A stretch of 64,000 nt of DNA from positions 62,001-126,000 of the forward strand of contig NZ_JAVFVU010000031.1 in NCBI RefSeq assembly GCF_030929615.1. The letters are read 5' to 3'. The notes below the pieces were generated by a model. The model had not been told where the DNA came from. It ran no database searches and saw nothing but the letters and a program-made list of their open reading frames with translations. The position numbers were made by a program, and so were the translations under genes. Positions 17,263 through 25,734 of this stretch are shown here, piece after piece (position 1 is the stretch's first letter; every line of letters begins with the position of its first letter). This DNA comes from Dyadobacter sp. LHD-138. GTDB taxonomy: Bacteria; Bacteroidota; Bacteroidia; Cytophagales; Spirosomataceae.

Positions 17263-17961
17263 ATGCTTTTACTTAGTATTGATACTTCTACGCGCGGTTG
17301 TTCCGTAGCGCTTCATGGCGATGTCGGCCTGCTGGCCAACTATGAATTATATACAGACCGGTCATCTTCGGCGATGCTGACAACGCTGATCAGCAGTGCT
17401 GTTGAACATGCCGGATACACTTTACAGGATCTGGATGCGGTTGCTGTTGCGAAGGGCCCCGGCTCTTACACGGGCTTACGCGTGGGTGTTTCTACCGCCA
17501 AAGGGCTGTGCTATGCATTGGATAAGCCACTGATTGCCATCAATACGCTGGAGGCAATGGCACTTCAGGTTAACGCTTTTTTTCCGAAAGATCACCTTTT
17601 TTGTCCGATGATTGACGCCCGGCGCATGGAGGTTTATTCCGCAGTTTTCGACGCTGAAAACAATATTGTGGAGCCAACCAAAGCCGTTATTCTTCAGGAA
17701 GATTCATTCGGCGTTTTACTTGAAAACAATAAAGTTGTTTTCTTTGGTGATGGTGCTGCCAAGTGCAGGCCGTTATTTGACCATAATCCGAACGCTGTTT
17801 TCATTTCAGAGGATATCAAACCTTCTGCGCGAACAGTTGGAAAACTGGCTGTTATTTCTTTCGAAAAAGGTGAATTTGAAGATGTTGCAACGTTTGAGCC
17901 TTTTTATCTTAAAGATTTCATGACCCCTCCTTCCCGAAAAGTCAGTCCGGCGGTTCAGTAA
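17263..17961 (+). CDS. tsaB: tRNA threonylcarbamoyladenosine biosynthesis protein TsaB
   Basis: TsaB is the partner of TsaD in making t6A at position 37 of ANN-decoding tRNAs. The 232-residue protein opens with LLLSIDTSTRGCSVAL, the ASKHA-fold phosphate-1-like strand, and has the very typical GPGSYTGLRVGVSTAKGL (about 67-84) and PMIDARRMEVYSAVF. It lacks the HxxxH metal site of TsaD, as expected for TsaB. The length matches the family (about 220-235). It is monocistronic or linked to the following DUF2480 gene (56-77 bp gap). Confidence 0.95.
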   Translation: MLLLSIDTSTRGCSVALHGDVGLLANYELYTDRSSSAMLTTLISSAVEHAGYTLQDLDAVAVAKGPGSYTGLRVGVSTAKGLCYALDKPLIAINTLEAMALQVNAFFPKDHLFCPMIDARRMEVYSAVFDAENNIVEPTKAVILQEDSFGVLLENNKVVFFGDGAAKCRPLFDHNPNAVFISEDIKPSARTVGKLAVISFEKGEFEDVATFEPFYLKDFMTPPSRKVSPAVQ

Positions 17962-18017
17962 AATTTTAGTTTTGTCGGCGTTAAAGAAAACAAACTACCG
18001 CCATTTCGTGTTATGCT

Positions 18018-18554
18018 ATGCAAACACCAGAATTTCCTATGCAAACCGAAGAGATTGTCAACCGTGTCGCTACCAGTGGTCTTATTTCTTTTGACCTTGA
18101 AGAACTGTACCATCCCGGCGAGCGCGTACTGTATGATATAAAAGATAATTTATTCATGGGTATGATCCTTAAGGAAAAGGATTTCCGTGACTTCCTCAAG
18201 GCGCATGACTGGGCACAGTATACCGGCAAAAATGTAGCCATCATCTGCTCGGAAGATGCCATTGTACCAACCTGGGCCTATATGTTACTCGCCATCCAGC
18301 TTGAACCTTATGCCAACGCAGTTGTTTTTGGAGATTTAACCGCCCTGGAAGACAAGCTGTTTTCGGACGCGATCGGTAAAATTAATCCGGAAGAGTTCAG
18401 TGGAAAAAAAGTGGTTGTGAAGGGATGTAGCAAAGTGTCGGTTCCTATTTCCGCCTATGTTGCCATTACGAACCTCCTGAAACCGGTAGCGCAAAGCCTC
18501 ATGTTTGGAGAACCCTGCAGCACCGTTCCGCTATACAAAAAACCAAAAGCTTAA
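18018..18554 (+). CDS. DUF2480 family protein
   Basis: A 178-residue cytosolic protein of the Bacteroidota-specific DUF2480 family; no biochemical function is known to me. There are two possible ATG starts, 18018 and 18039; the second gives the usual MQTEEIVNRVA beginning. Characteristic segments are LISFDLEELYHPGERVLYDIKD, WAQYTGKNVAIICSEDAIVPTWAYMLL and the C-terminal CSKVSVPISAYVAITNLLKPVA. No signal peptide or membrane helix. Its end overlaps the convergent rnhB gene by 4 bp. Confidence 0.88.
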   Translation: MQTPEFPMQTEEIVNRVATSGLISFDLEELYHPGERVLYDIKDNLFMGMILKEKDFRDFLKAHDWAQYTGKNVAIICSEDAIVPTWAYMLLAIQLEPYANAVVFGDLTALEDKLFSDAIGKINPEEFSGKKVVVKGCSKVSVPISAYVAITNLLKPVAQSLMFGEPCSTVPLYKKPKA

Positions 18555-19153
18555 ACATCTTCCGGCGTTTCTTCCTCTTTCAGCAGCTTGAAGCTCATGC
18601 GATGATGCTCGCAGGTGCCGTGCAATTTTATGGCTTTTCGGTGATGCATGGTGGGATAACCCGCATTGGTTTCCCAGCCATAATACGGAAACTGTAACGA
18701 TAAGCGGCTCATTAAGTCGTCCCGGTAGGTTTTTGCCAAAACAGAAGCCGCCGCAATTGACAAATAATGCGCATCACCCTTGATAATGCAGGTATGCGGG
18801 ATCATCGGGTAAGGCGTAAACCGGTTTCCATCCACCAGCAAATGCTCAGGCTTCGTATGCAGCTTATCCACGGCATAATGCATCGCCAGAAAACTCGCCT
18901 TTAAAATATTGATCCGGTCAATTTCAAAATTATCCACCTCGGCAACGGCCCAGGCGATAGCCTCCTCCATAATTTCCTTTTGCAAAACATCACGCTGCAC
19001 GCGGGTAAGCTGTTTGGAATCGTTGAGATAAAGATGAAAATAGTCTGGTGGCAGAATGACTGCCGCAGCAACAACCGGTCCGGCCAGACACCCTCTGCCA
19101 ACCTCATCCAATCCCGCCTCCCGGACGTTCTTATTATAAAAAGCTTTTAACAT
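18551..19153 (-). CDS. rnhB: Ribonuclease HII
   Basis: RNase HII removes ribonucleotides and RNA primers from RNA-DNA hybrids. The 200-residue protein has the signature EAGLDEVGRGCLAGPVVAAAV near the N-terminus, in which D and E of GLDEVGRG are metal ligands, and later KGDAHYLSIAAASVLAKTYRD with the conserved aspartate and the lysine helix. The C-terminal GYPTMHHRKAIKLHGTCEHHR matches the substrate-binding region. The length is typical. Its ATG overlaps the stop of the upstream VWA gene by one base, so it probably belongs to the end of the DUF58/VWA operon. Confidence 0.96.
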   Translation of the reverse strand: MLKAFYNKNVREAGLDEVGRGCLAGPVVAAAVILPPDYFHLYLNDSKQLTRVQRDVLQKEIMEEAIAWAVAEVDNFEIDRINILKASFLAMHYAVDKLHTKPEHLLVDGNRFTPYPMIPHTCIIKGDAHYLSIAAASVLAKTYRDDLMSRLSLQFPYYGWETNAGYPTMHHRKAIKLHGTCEHHRMSFKLLKEEETPEDV

Positions 19154-20172
19154 TAGTCTTCAAGAATATTGGCCATAAAAGTACTCTTTGTGCTAAGCGC
19201 GATCAAGAGCAGCAAAATGCCCCAATAAAGATAAATACGATAATAATCACTCACATCCCGCGACACGACATTCCGGGATTTCACTTTCTCGATCTGGTTG
19301 ATCTGTTTAAAAACGGCTCCCAAAGCCGTATTATCCGTAGCCCGAAAGTATTTCCCGTTTCCCAAAGCAGCAATCTTTTGCAGTTCACTTTCATCCACGA
19401 GTGCATTCGAAATATTTAAAGTATCCTTTTTCAACACCTTAACCGCTTTACCTACCGAAATACTATAAACCCGGACGCCAAATGCTTTTGCAAGCTGGGC
19501 GGCCGTCGTTGGCCCAAGGTTTCCGGAAGTATTATCCCCGTCACTGATCAGAATCGCCACTTTACTTTCGCCTGAGGTTTCCCGCATCCGGTTTACAGCC
19601 ACGGCCAGGGCACTTCCTATGGCCGTTCCGGCTATCGGGATCATGGTCGGCTGAATTTCATCCAGAAAACCATACAACAGCTCATAATCCGTCGTAAGCG
19701 GACACAATGAAACGGCTTCTCCCGCGAAAATGATCAGTCCGATCCGATCCTGCAAACGGCCCTGGATAAATTGACGCGCGACGAGTTTGGCCGCTTCCAG
19801 CCTGTTTGGGCTCAGATCTTTTTCCATCATCGAATCGGATATATCGAGCAAAAGCATGATATCAATCCCCTCAGAAAACTTATCCGTTCTTTCCGTTACA
19901 ATTTGAGGGCGGGCCAGCGCAACAAGCAGCAAGACCAAAGCCAGCGCCACGCAAATGGGCTGTAAAAACCGGAGCCACGTAAACCAATCCTGTTTGGCAT
20001 GTTCGGTGCTATAAGTAACAAACAGCCGTTGCTGGTGTTGCCTGTGAAATGCACTTCTCAGCCAAAACAAAAAGGGAATGGCCGGTAACGCGTACAGAAA
20101 ATAGGGATAAGCCCATTCATATGACCTTAGGACATCCCACGTAAACCATCTCGGCGACAACCATTCTTCCAT
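19153..20172 (-). CDS. VWA-domain membrane protein, BatA-like
   Basis: A 339-residue inner-membrane protein with N-terminal membrane segments (about 20-40 and 68-88), a von Willebrand A domain (about 100-290) and a C-terminal helix (about 313-332). The metal-ion-dependent adhesion site is intact: DISDSMM (DxSxS), the threonine in PIAGTAIG and ISDGDNTSG. The layout matches BatA of the Bacteroides aerotolerance cluster. It lies 3 bp after the DUF4381-like gene and leads into rnhB. Its family works with MoxR ATPases in envelope or stress functions. MoxR, BatB and the TPR partner BatC are not in this cluster. Confidence 0.88.
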   Translation of the reverse strand: MEEWLSPRWFTWDVLRSYEWAYPYFLYALPAIPFLFWLRSAFHRQHQQRLFVTYSTEHAKQDWFTWLRFLQPICVALALVLLLVALARPQIVTERTDKFSEGIDIMLLLDISDSMMEKDLSPNRLEAAKLVARQFIQGRLQDRIGLIIFAGEAVSLCPLTTDYELLYGFLDEIQPTMIPIAGTAIGSALAVAVNRMRETSGESKVAILISDGDNTSGNLGPTTAAQLAKAFGVRVYSISVGKAVKVLKKDTLNISNALVDESELQKIAALGNGKYFRATDNTALGAVFKQINQIEKVKSRNVVSRDVSDYYRIYLYWGILLLLIALSTKSTFMANILED

Positions 20173-20175
20173 AAC

Positions 20176-21135
20176 TCAAATATCGGCGGATACATTACCT
20201 TCTAAAACTTTCCTGCGCTTGTTTCGGTAAAGACGCATCGCGCCGGCTTTTAAAACCTCAAGAGATTTTTCCATATCCTTGGACTTTACCTGTCCATAAA
20301 TAATTCCGTCCATATTTTTCAAGGCGGCAGCAAGGCCTTCGTCCGGCAAATTATCCATAATTTCTCTCGTCGTATAAGTCGCAAACGGCTTTTTTTCCAG
20401 TTTTTCAAGATAATTTTTCCAGACAATAATCGCCTTTTCTGCATCCCTGATATCTTCCCGCTCCTTCGCATTTCGAAGCAAACGGTTATAGGAACGGTTA
20501 TATTCCATATGCCTGCGCTGTAATTTGAACAACTGCCACTGTTTATAAATATCCGTTCCGAAAAGCCAGTAAATACTTCCGGCAATACCTATTGCAAGGG
20601 CCAAAAAGCCGATAAATACCGAAAAGTTAAATTCATGGCTTAACGGTAATAACCCCAATTCAGGTTTCAGGGACGTTGTGTCGGTAATATTCTGAAAATT
20701 ATCTTTTCGTAAAAAAATGGTATCCGTGCTGCTGTACAACGCCGTACAGTCCCGGTCTTTGCCTTTAAAAACAAAAACAGGCATTTTTAACGACTGCCCC
20801 GGTGAAACATTAAAAGAAACCAACTGATACACGGCGCTATCGAGACTGCCTCTTTTGTCCGTTCTCGTTGTAAAATTCTTTTTGGAAATTACTTCAAAAG
20901 GAGAAAAATTATAACTCGTATCGGGAAAAAAAACTTCGGTTTGCGGCGGATGCAAAAAACTCAAGGAGAAAAAAAACGGCTTGCCAACCTCAATACTATC
21001 CGATAAAAATTTCCCGTCAGGCACTTTACGCTGCGCCATAACCGACTGCCCTGATTGGAGAAGTCCAGTCAGACAGAGGCATAACACGTAAAAAACTCTT
21101 TTGAAAAGGGGATCAATACCGGCAGTGAACGACAA
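20176..21135 (-). CDS. Membrane protein of the Bat/DUF58 cluster (DUF4381-like)
   Basis: A 319-residue protein with an N-terminal signal peptide ending near VMAQR, an extracytoplasmic beta-rich domain (about 40-150), one membrane helix (about 172-192) and a charged cytoplasmic helical tail (about 195-319). This order and its place between DUF58 and BatA-like genes match the DUF4381-like component of aerotolerance operons, although sequence identity is not obvious by eye. The start appears to be TTG at 21135: no in-frame ATG or GTG gives the signal peptide. The gap to the BatA-like gene is 3 bp, so translation is coupled. Confidence 0.72.
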   Translation of the reverse strand: MSFTAGIDPLFKRVFYVLCLCLTGLLQSGQSVMAQRKVPDGKFLSDSIEVGKPFFFSLSFLHPPQTEVFFPDTSYNFSPFEVISKKNFTTRTDKRGSLDSAVYQLVSFNVSPGQSLKMPVFVFKGKDRDCTALYSSTDTIFLRKDNFQNITDTTSLKPELGLLPLSHEFNFSVFIGFLALAIGIAGSIYWLFGTDIYKQWQLFKLQRRHMEYNRSYNRLLRNAKEREDIRDAEKAIIVWKNYLEKLEKKPFATYTTREIMDNLPDEGLAAALKNMDGIIYGQVKSKDMEKSLEVLKAGAMRLYRNKRRKVLEGNVSADI

Positions 21136-21175
21136 TTTCTTTAACCATTTAGTAAGTTTTAATACATTTTTCCCG

Positions 21176-22066
21176 TCAGGATGAAGCCATGCCGCTTTTT
21201 GCGTAACGCCTTACCTTAAACAAACGAATAAGTGCCGGAACATAATCTTCCTGTGTGTTAATAGAAATATAATCTGCCCGGTTCTGGCGACAAAGCTTTT
21301 CCAGTTCTGCACTTCTTTTCTGAAAACGGTTGGTCATATCCTCCCGGTATTGTTTGGAAGAAGTATTAACCCAGGTTGTCCGTTGTTTTTCAGCATCATA
21401 TAGCGGAATAATACCCAGTTTAGGCAGATTTGTTTCGCGAAGATCATACAGATGGATCACGATCAGATCATGCTTCCGGGCAATTGCTTTAAGGTTGTGC
21501 TGATAATCCGAATCTATAAAATCCGATATCAAAAAAATCAGGCTCCGGCGTCTCAAAACATTCAAAGTCACTAAAATAGCCTCAGAAATATTTGTTTTTG
21601 TAGATTCCGGAACCAGTTTATAAATTTCTGACAAAACGCTGTACCCGTGTTTCATGCCGTCGGAAGGGCGGATATAACGCTCATTCCTGTCCGAAAAACA
21701 AAGCAGCCCTACCCTGCTAGCCTCCTGAATTGCCGACAAAGTCAATACGCCGCAAATTTCTTTGGCAATATCAATTTTAAGACGGCCCGCCTCTCCCACT
21801 TGCTGCGAGGCACTCACGTCCAGCATGAAAAAAGCAGTTTGCTCTTTATCCTCCTTAAAGATCTTGATGAAAGTCCCGTGTCCCTTGGCCGAAGTATTCC
21901 AGTCAATAGCGCGGACATCGTCTCCGTATTGGTAAAGCCTGAGGTCATCAAATTCCAGACCCGAACCTTTAAAAACCGAATGAAAGTTTCCATGCCGCTC
22001 ACTCGTGACCGCTTTCCTCATCCGTATTTCATACTTTCGGAGTTTCCCCAAAAACAGTTCAAACAT
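21176..22066 (-). CDS. DUF58 domain protein
   Basis: A 296-residue cytosolic protein with a DUF58 motif (GSGLEFDDLRLYQYGDDVRAIDWNTSAK, about residues 33-60) followed by a VWA-like fold with FMLDVSASQQ (D and S of the MIDAS-like site). DUF58 proteins usually sit beside MoxR AAA ATPases and VWA proteins and are thought to act as adaptors in envelope-complex assembly. Here it is first in the cluster, 40 bp before the DUF4381-like gene; the neighbour upstream is a divergent DUF4296 gene, not moxR. Confidence 0.92.
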   Translation of the reverse strand: MFELFLGKLRKYEIRMRKAVTSERHGNFHSVFKGSGLEFDDLRLYQYGDDVRAIDWNTSAKGHGTFIKIFKEDKEQTAFFMLDVSASQQVGEAGRLKIDIAKEICGVLTLSAIQEASRVGLLCFSDRNERYIRPSDGMKHGYSVLSEIYKLVPESTKTNISEAILVTLNVLRRRSLIFLISDFIDSDYQHNLKAIARKHDLIVIHLYDLRETNLPKLGIIPLYDAEKQRTTWVNTSSKQYREDMTNRFQKRSAELEKLCRQNRADYISINTQEDYVPALIRLFKVRRYAKSGMASS

Positions 22067-22135
22067 ATGTTTTCCGAAAAAATTACCACCTTTGTACCTT
22101 AGAGCAGCTAAACAAAGATAGGTATTTTGAGAATT

Positions 22136-22510
22136 ATGACGCGACGGATTATTAATTTCTCGTTCAGTTTAATGCTGGCAGGGAGTATGGCAATCATTTT
22201 TGCGGGCTGCACTAAGGAAGAAAAACCACCCGAAGGTACTCTTTCAGAGGAAAAAATGGCCGACATTCTGACGGATATACACATCGCAGAGTCCCGTGTG
22301 ACCCGTTTACAATTGAAATCTCTCGATTCTTCGATTCTTATATTTGACCAGCTGAAAAAGCAGATCTGGCAAAAAAATAAGGTCGATACGGTTTTGTACC
22401 GCAGCAGCTACGCTTATTACATGACTCATCCGGAATATATGACCCGTATTTATGAGAAAGTTGCCAAAAAAATTGAGGTCCGGGAGAAAAAAAAGGACAT
22501 TAAACTTTAA
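22136..22510 (+). CDS. DUF4296 domain lipoprotein
   Basis: A small lipoprotein (about 124 residues) of the Bacteroidota DUF4296 family, of unknown function. The start is taken at ATG 22136 (MTRRIINFS); a TTG three codons earlier is less likely. The lipobox is IFAGC followed by TKEEK, so after cleavage it is lipid-anchored. The conserved DUF4296 core MADILTDIHIAESRV and the VLYRSSYAYYMTHPEYMTRIYEKV segment are easy to see, and the tail is lysine-rich. It is divergent from the DUF58 gene. Confidence 0.85.
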   Translation: MTRRIINFSFSLMLAGSMAIIFAGCTKEEKPPEGTLSEEKMADILTDIHIAESRVTRLQLKSLDSSILIFDQLKKQIWQKNKVDTVLYRSSYAYYMTHPEYMTRIYEKVAKKIEVREKKKDIKL

Positions 22511-22609
22511 AAAAAGTTAAATTATTGAATACCCGAAGACACCACTTGTAATATCAATCGTTTAAAATAACCGGCAAAACCTTTTTCTGTAACCCTAATT
22601 TGAACCACA

Positions 22610-23362
22610 GTGAACCACAGTATTGTAGTGATCCCCACCTACAACGAAATAGAAAATATTGAAGCGATCATTAGAAAGGTATTCAGCCTTTCCACGCCTT
22701 TCGATGTACTGATTATTGATGATGGATCACCGGATCAAACTGGTGCTGCGGTAAAGGAATTACAGAAAGAATTTGGCGAATCACTTCATCTGATCGAAAG
22801 AAAGGGAAAACTCGGCCTCGGCACGGCTTATATTCAGGGCTTCAAATGGGCACTGGATAAAGGCTACGAATATATTTTTGAAATGGATGCCGATTTTTCT
22901 CACCCACCGGAAGATCTGATCCGTTTGTACCAGGCTTGCGCCGAACAAGGCCACGATGCCGCCATCGGTTCGCGATATATCACCGGTGTAAATGTGGTAA
23001 ACTGGCCGATCAGCAGGGTTTTGATGTCTTATTTTGCAGGCTATTATGTGCGGATGATAACCGGCATGCCGATCATGGACCCTACCGCCGGATTTATCTG
23101 CTACACACGCAAGGTATTGGAAACGATCGACCTGGACAAGATTCGGTTTATCGGCTATGCGTTTCAGATTGAAATGAAATTCAATTCCTGGAAGTTCGGG
23201 TTTAACATTGTAGAGGTTCCAATCATCTTTACAGACCGGACAAAAGGAGCCTCTAAAATGTCTTCGGGAATTTTTAAAGAAGCTATTCTGGGCGTTATCA
23301 GCCTGAAAATTAACAGCTATTTTAAAAGATATATTCCTGCTAAAACGCAAGTTCAGCAATAG
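22610..23362 (+). CDS. Polyprenol monophosphomannose synthase-like GT2 glycosyltransferase
   Basis: A 250-residue GT-A enzyme of the DPM1 family that moves a sugar from a nucleotide donor to a polyprenyl phosphate on the cytosolic side of the membrane. Motifs are VVIPTYNEIENIEAII, LIIDDGSPDQTG, the acidic EMDADFSHPPEDL metal site and GSRYITG, all typical of dolichol-phosphate mannosyltransferases. It lacks C-terminal membrane helices, as bacterial DPM1-type enzymes often do. The start codon is GTG at 22610, within a tandem 10-bp duplication of TGAACCACAG. It ends 23 bp inside the convergent M20 gene. Confidence 0.9.
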   Translation: MNHSIVVIPTYNEIENIEAIIRKVFSLSTPFDVLIIDDGSPDQTGAAVKELQKEFGESLHLIERKGKLGLGTAYIQGFKWALDKGYEYIFEMDADFSHPPEDLIRLYQACAEQGHDAAIGSRYITGVNVVNWPISRVLMSYFAGYYVRMITGMPIMDPTAGFICYTRKVLETIDLDKIRFIGYAFQIEMKFNSWKFGFNIVEVPIIFTDRTKGASKMSSGIFKEAILGVISLKINSYFKRYIPAKTQVQQ

Positions 23363-24533
23363 CCAGCCAGCTCATAAGTCCCGGTGCTATTTCCAGCGAT
23401 GTTTCATCGACATCAAAAGTGGGGGTATGCACGCCGGAAATGATTCCTTTGGCTTCGTTACGCGTCCCCAATCTGTAAAAACAAGAATCGACAACCTGCG
23501 AATAAAAGGCAAAATCTTCGCCGGCCATCCATAGATCAAGATCGATAACATTTTCTGCGCCCATATATTCCGTAGCCGCAGTTCTGACGCGACGGGTCAA
23601 TTCAGGGTGGTTTTTCAGGAAAGGATATCCTTTTACGATCTCAAAAACACAGCTGCCTCCCATGGCTTCGGCCATTCCTTCCGCCATTTTTTTCATTTTC
23701 CGTAAACCCTCTTCCCGCCACTGTTCATCCATACAACGCCAGGTTCCCTGCAAGGTTACTTCGTTGGGAATGACATTGGTAACCCCGTCGGCAATAAATC
23801 TTCCAAAGGATAAAACCGAGGGATTGGAAGGCTTGCGATAACGGCTGATGATCTGCTGCAAAGCCACAACGATATGCGAAGCGATCAAAATCGGGTCTAT
23901 CAACTGGTCGGGTGCAGCCGCATGGCCGCCTTTCCCAATCACTGTAACATATAACTCATCGGTACTGGCCATGTACATGCCCTCACGAAAACCGATTTTA
24001 CCAACCGGAATATTCGGCGCCACGTGCTGACCCACCATACTGGCCGGCCTTGGATTTTCCAGTACACCTTCCTTGATCATTAGCGAAGCGCCGCCCGGTG
24101 CTTTTTCCTCAGCGGGCTGGAAAACCAGCTTCACAGTTCCTTCAAACTGGTCACGCAACTGGTTCAAAATCCGGGCTGTACCCAATAAAGACGCCGTATG
24201 CACATCATGCCCGCAAGCGTGCATGACACCGGGCACTTGTGATTTGTAAGGTACATCATTCGCTTCAACAATAGGCAAAGCATCCATATCTGCCCGTAAA
24301 CCTACTATTTTCTTCTCTGGATTTCTTCCTTCAATCAGTGCAACAAGTCCCGTTCCGGCAATACCTTCCTGTGGGGTAAGGCCAATGGCACGCAGTTCTT
24401 CTGCCACAAAACGCGCCGTTTTAAATTCCTCAAAAGAAAGCTCCGGATGCGTATGTAAATGCCGGCGATTAGCAATAACACTGGCCGCCTGGTCTTTCGC
24501 GAGTGACTTTATTTTTTGTTGCAGGTCAAACAT
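23340..24533 (-). CDS. M20-family amidohydrolase (N-acyl-amino-acid hydrolase type)
   Basis: A 397-residue zinc peptidase-like enzyme of the M20D group (IAA-amino acid hydrolase, hippurate hydrolase, N-acetyldiaminopimelate deacetylase). Metal-site motifs are GLRADMDALPI (about 78-88), MHACGHDVHTASLLG (C and H ligands, about 103-117), PAEEKAPGG (catalytic E) and VGQHVAPN. The dimerisation domain lies at about 180-290 and the last zinc ligand in SGVHTPTFD. No signal peptide, so cytosolic. It stands alone, so its substrate cannot be inferred from neighbours. Its 3' end overlaps the convergent mannosyltransferase gene. Confidence 0.92.
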   Translation of the reverse strand: MFDLQQKIKSLAKDQAASVIANRRHLHTHPELSFEEFKTARFVAEELRAIGLTPQEGIAGTGLVALIEGRNPEKKIVGLRADMDALPIVEANDVPYKSQVPGVMHACGHDVHTASLLGTARILNQLRDQFEGTVKLVFQPAEEKAPGGASLMIKEGVLENPRPASMVGQHVAPNIPVGKIGFREGMYMASTDELYVTVIGKGGHAAAPDQLIDPILIASHIVVALQQIISRYRKPSNPSVLSFGRFIADGVTNVIPNEVTLQGTWRCMDEQWREEGLRKMKKMAEGMAEAMGGSCVFEIVKGYPFLKNHPELTRRVRTAATEYMGAENVIDLDLWMAGEDFAFYSQVVDSCFYRLGTRNEAKGIISGVHTPTFDVDETSLEIAPGLMSWLAIAELAF

Positions 24534-24726
24534 ATGTTCAAAGAGAAAATTGAGAGTTTTGAGAATGCCCGAACTTGGAGGTATTCAGGCAAAAGCGATC
24601 CAAAGGTACAAAGAAATAGAATCGGGCAGAATGCGGGATACCTATGATTGAGAAAAATCAGCAGATTTATGCAGCCCTTTTGATAACAAGGGTGTCTAAT
24701 TTTAAAGTACTTCTAAGAAAAAAAAG

Positions 24727-24734
24727 TAATTTTG
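24727..24734 (+). promoter_or_regulatory. Candidate -7 element before the methyltransferase gene
   Basis: TAATTTTG matches TAnnTTTG and lies 30 bp before the ATG at 24765. No clear -33 TTTG. It would drive the glycan cluster that starts here. Confidence 0.45.
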
Positions 24735-24764
24735 GCTTAATACATCAATATAGCAAAAAACATA

Positions 24765-25646
24765 ATGACGCATCAGGATTTTCTAAAAGCGTTGGTTTGT
24801 CCGCTTACCGGCAGTCCATTGACAATCGCCGAAGACGGCAAAACGCTTACCAGTGAAGATGGTACAATATATGAAGTAGGTGATACTGGCATTGTTAATA
24901 TGCTTTATCCCAAAGAGTTACTTCCAGGCGACGCGCATGAGCAATATCTTTACGATCAGGCATTTCTTCGCTACGACAAAGGTGTTTCATGGGTTTTCGA
25001 GTCGCTGAACCATTCTGATGAAGCAGCCACACGCCGCTTCTTTATTGATCTGATGGAATTGAAACCAGGTATGAAAGCGCTGGAAGTTGGAGCCGGAACC
25101 GGAAAAGATTCTGCACTGATTCTTGAAAAAGTTAAACCGGGCGGAACGGCTGTTTTGTCAGATTTATCCCCAAACATGCTTAAACTGGCTCAGGAAAAAC
25201 TTCCTACGGAGGATGTGAATGTTCATTATTTCCTTGGCAATGGCTCTTACCTGCCCTTTGCTGATGATACATTTGATGCGGTTTTCCATTTTGGCGGCAT
25301 CAATACTTTCTCTGAAAGAAAAAAAGCATTTGACGAACTGACACGCGTTGTCCGTCCTGGCGGAAAAGTTGTTGTGGGTGATGAAAGTGTTGCGCCGTGG
25401 TTACGGAACACGCCGACTTATGCTACTTTATTGAAAGCGAACCCGCTTTTCCGTGCAGAGGTGCCTCTTGAAGATGTTCCTGCAAACATAGAAAATTTCA
25501 AGTTACACTATGTTTTCGGTAACGCCTTTTACGTAATGGAATACACCGTAACGGCAAAAGCACCGGAAGTTGACATTGATCTGCCGATTCCGGGAAAAGA
25601 TTTTGTAGACAACTGGCGCCTGCGTGCTGAAAAAGCGGAGGCATAA
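24765..25646 (+). CDS. Class I SAM-dependent methyltransferase with Trm112-like N-terminus
   Basis: A 293-residue cytosolic methyltransferase. Residues about 5-45 form a Trm112-like segment (LVCPLTGSPLTIAEDGKTL, then GIVNMLYP), and the Rossmann methyltransferase domain follows: motif I LEVGAGTGKDSAL (about 107-119), the acidic SDLSPNMLKLA and the post-motif PFADDTFDAVFHFGG. It resembles UbiE/Methyltransf_11 enzymes acting on small molecules or sugars. It is first in a run of six co-directional genes with glycosyltransferases, so methylation of a glycan or lipid-linked intermediate is a reasonable inference. Confidence 0.87.
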   Translation: MTHQDFLKALVCPLTGSPLTIAEDGKTLTSEDGTIYEVGDTGIVNMLYPKELLPGDAHEQYLYDQAFLRYDKGVSWVFESLNHSDEAATRRFFIDLMELKPGMKALEVGAGTGKDSALILEKVKPGGTAVLSDLSPNMLKLAQEKLPTEDVNVHYFLGNGSYLPFADDTFDAVFHFGGINTFSERKKAFDELTRVVRPGGKVVVGDESVAPWLRNTPTYATLLKANPLFRAEVPLEDVPANIENFKLHYVFGNAFYVMEYTVTAKAPEVDIDLPIPGKDFVDNWRLRAEKAEA

Positions 25647-25734
25647 TTATTGATCGTATTCATTCATTGATTTTGCAGCCATAACCGACTGCAAGTGATT
25701 TGCCGGAAGGCAATGCTTTGAAAAAATTATAAAT

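Noticed and set aside
22601-22620. Tandem duplication of TGAACCACAG at the mannosyltransferase start
   Set aside because: Only two 10-bp copies; probably a chance slippage that does not change the likely GTG start.
24385-24856. Two short plus-strand frames before the methyltransferase gene
   Set aside because: They overlap real genes at both ends, have no recognisable motif and lack a promoter; the -7 element found serves the methyltransferase gene.
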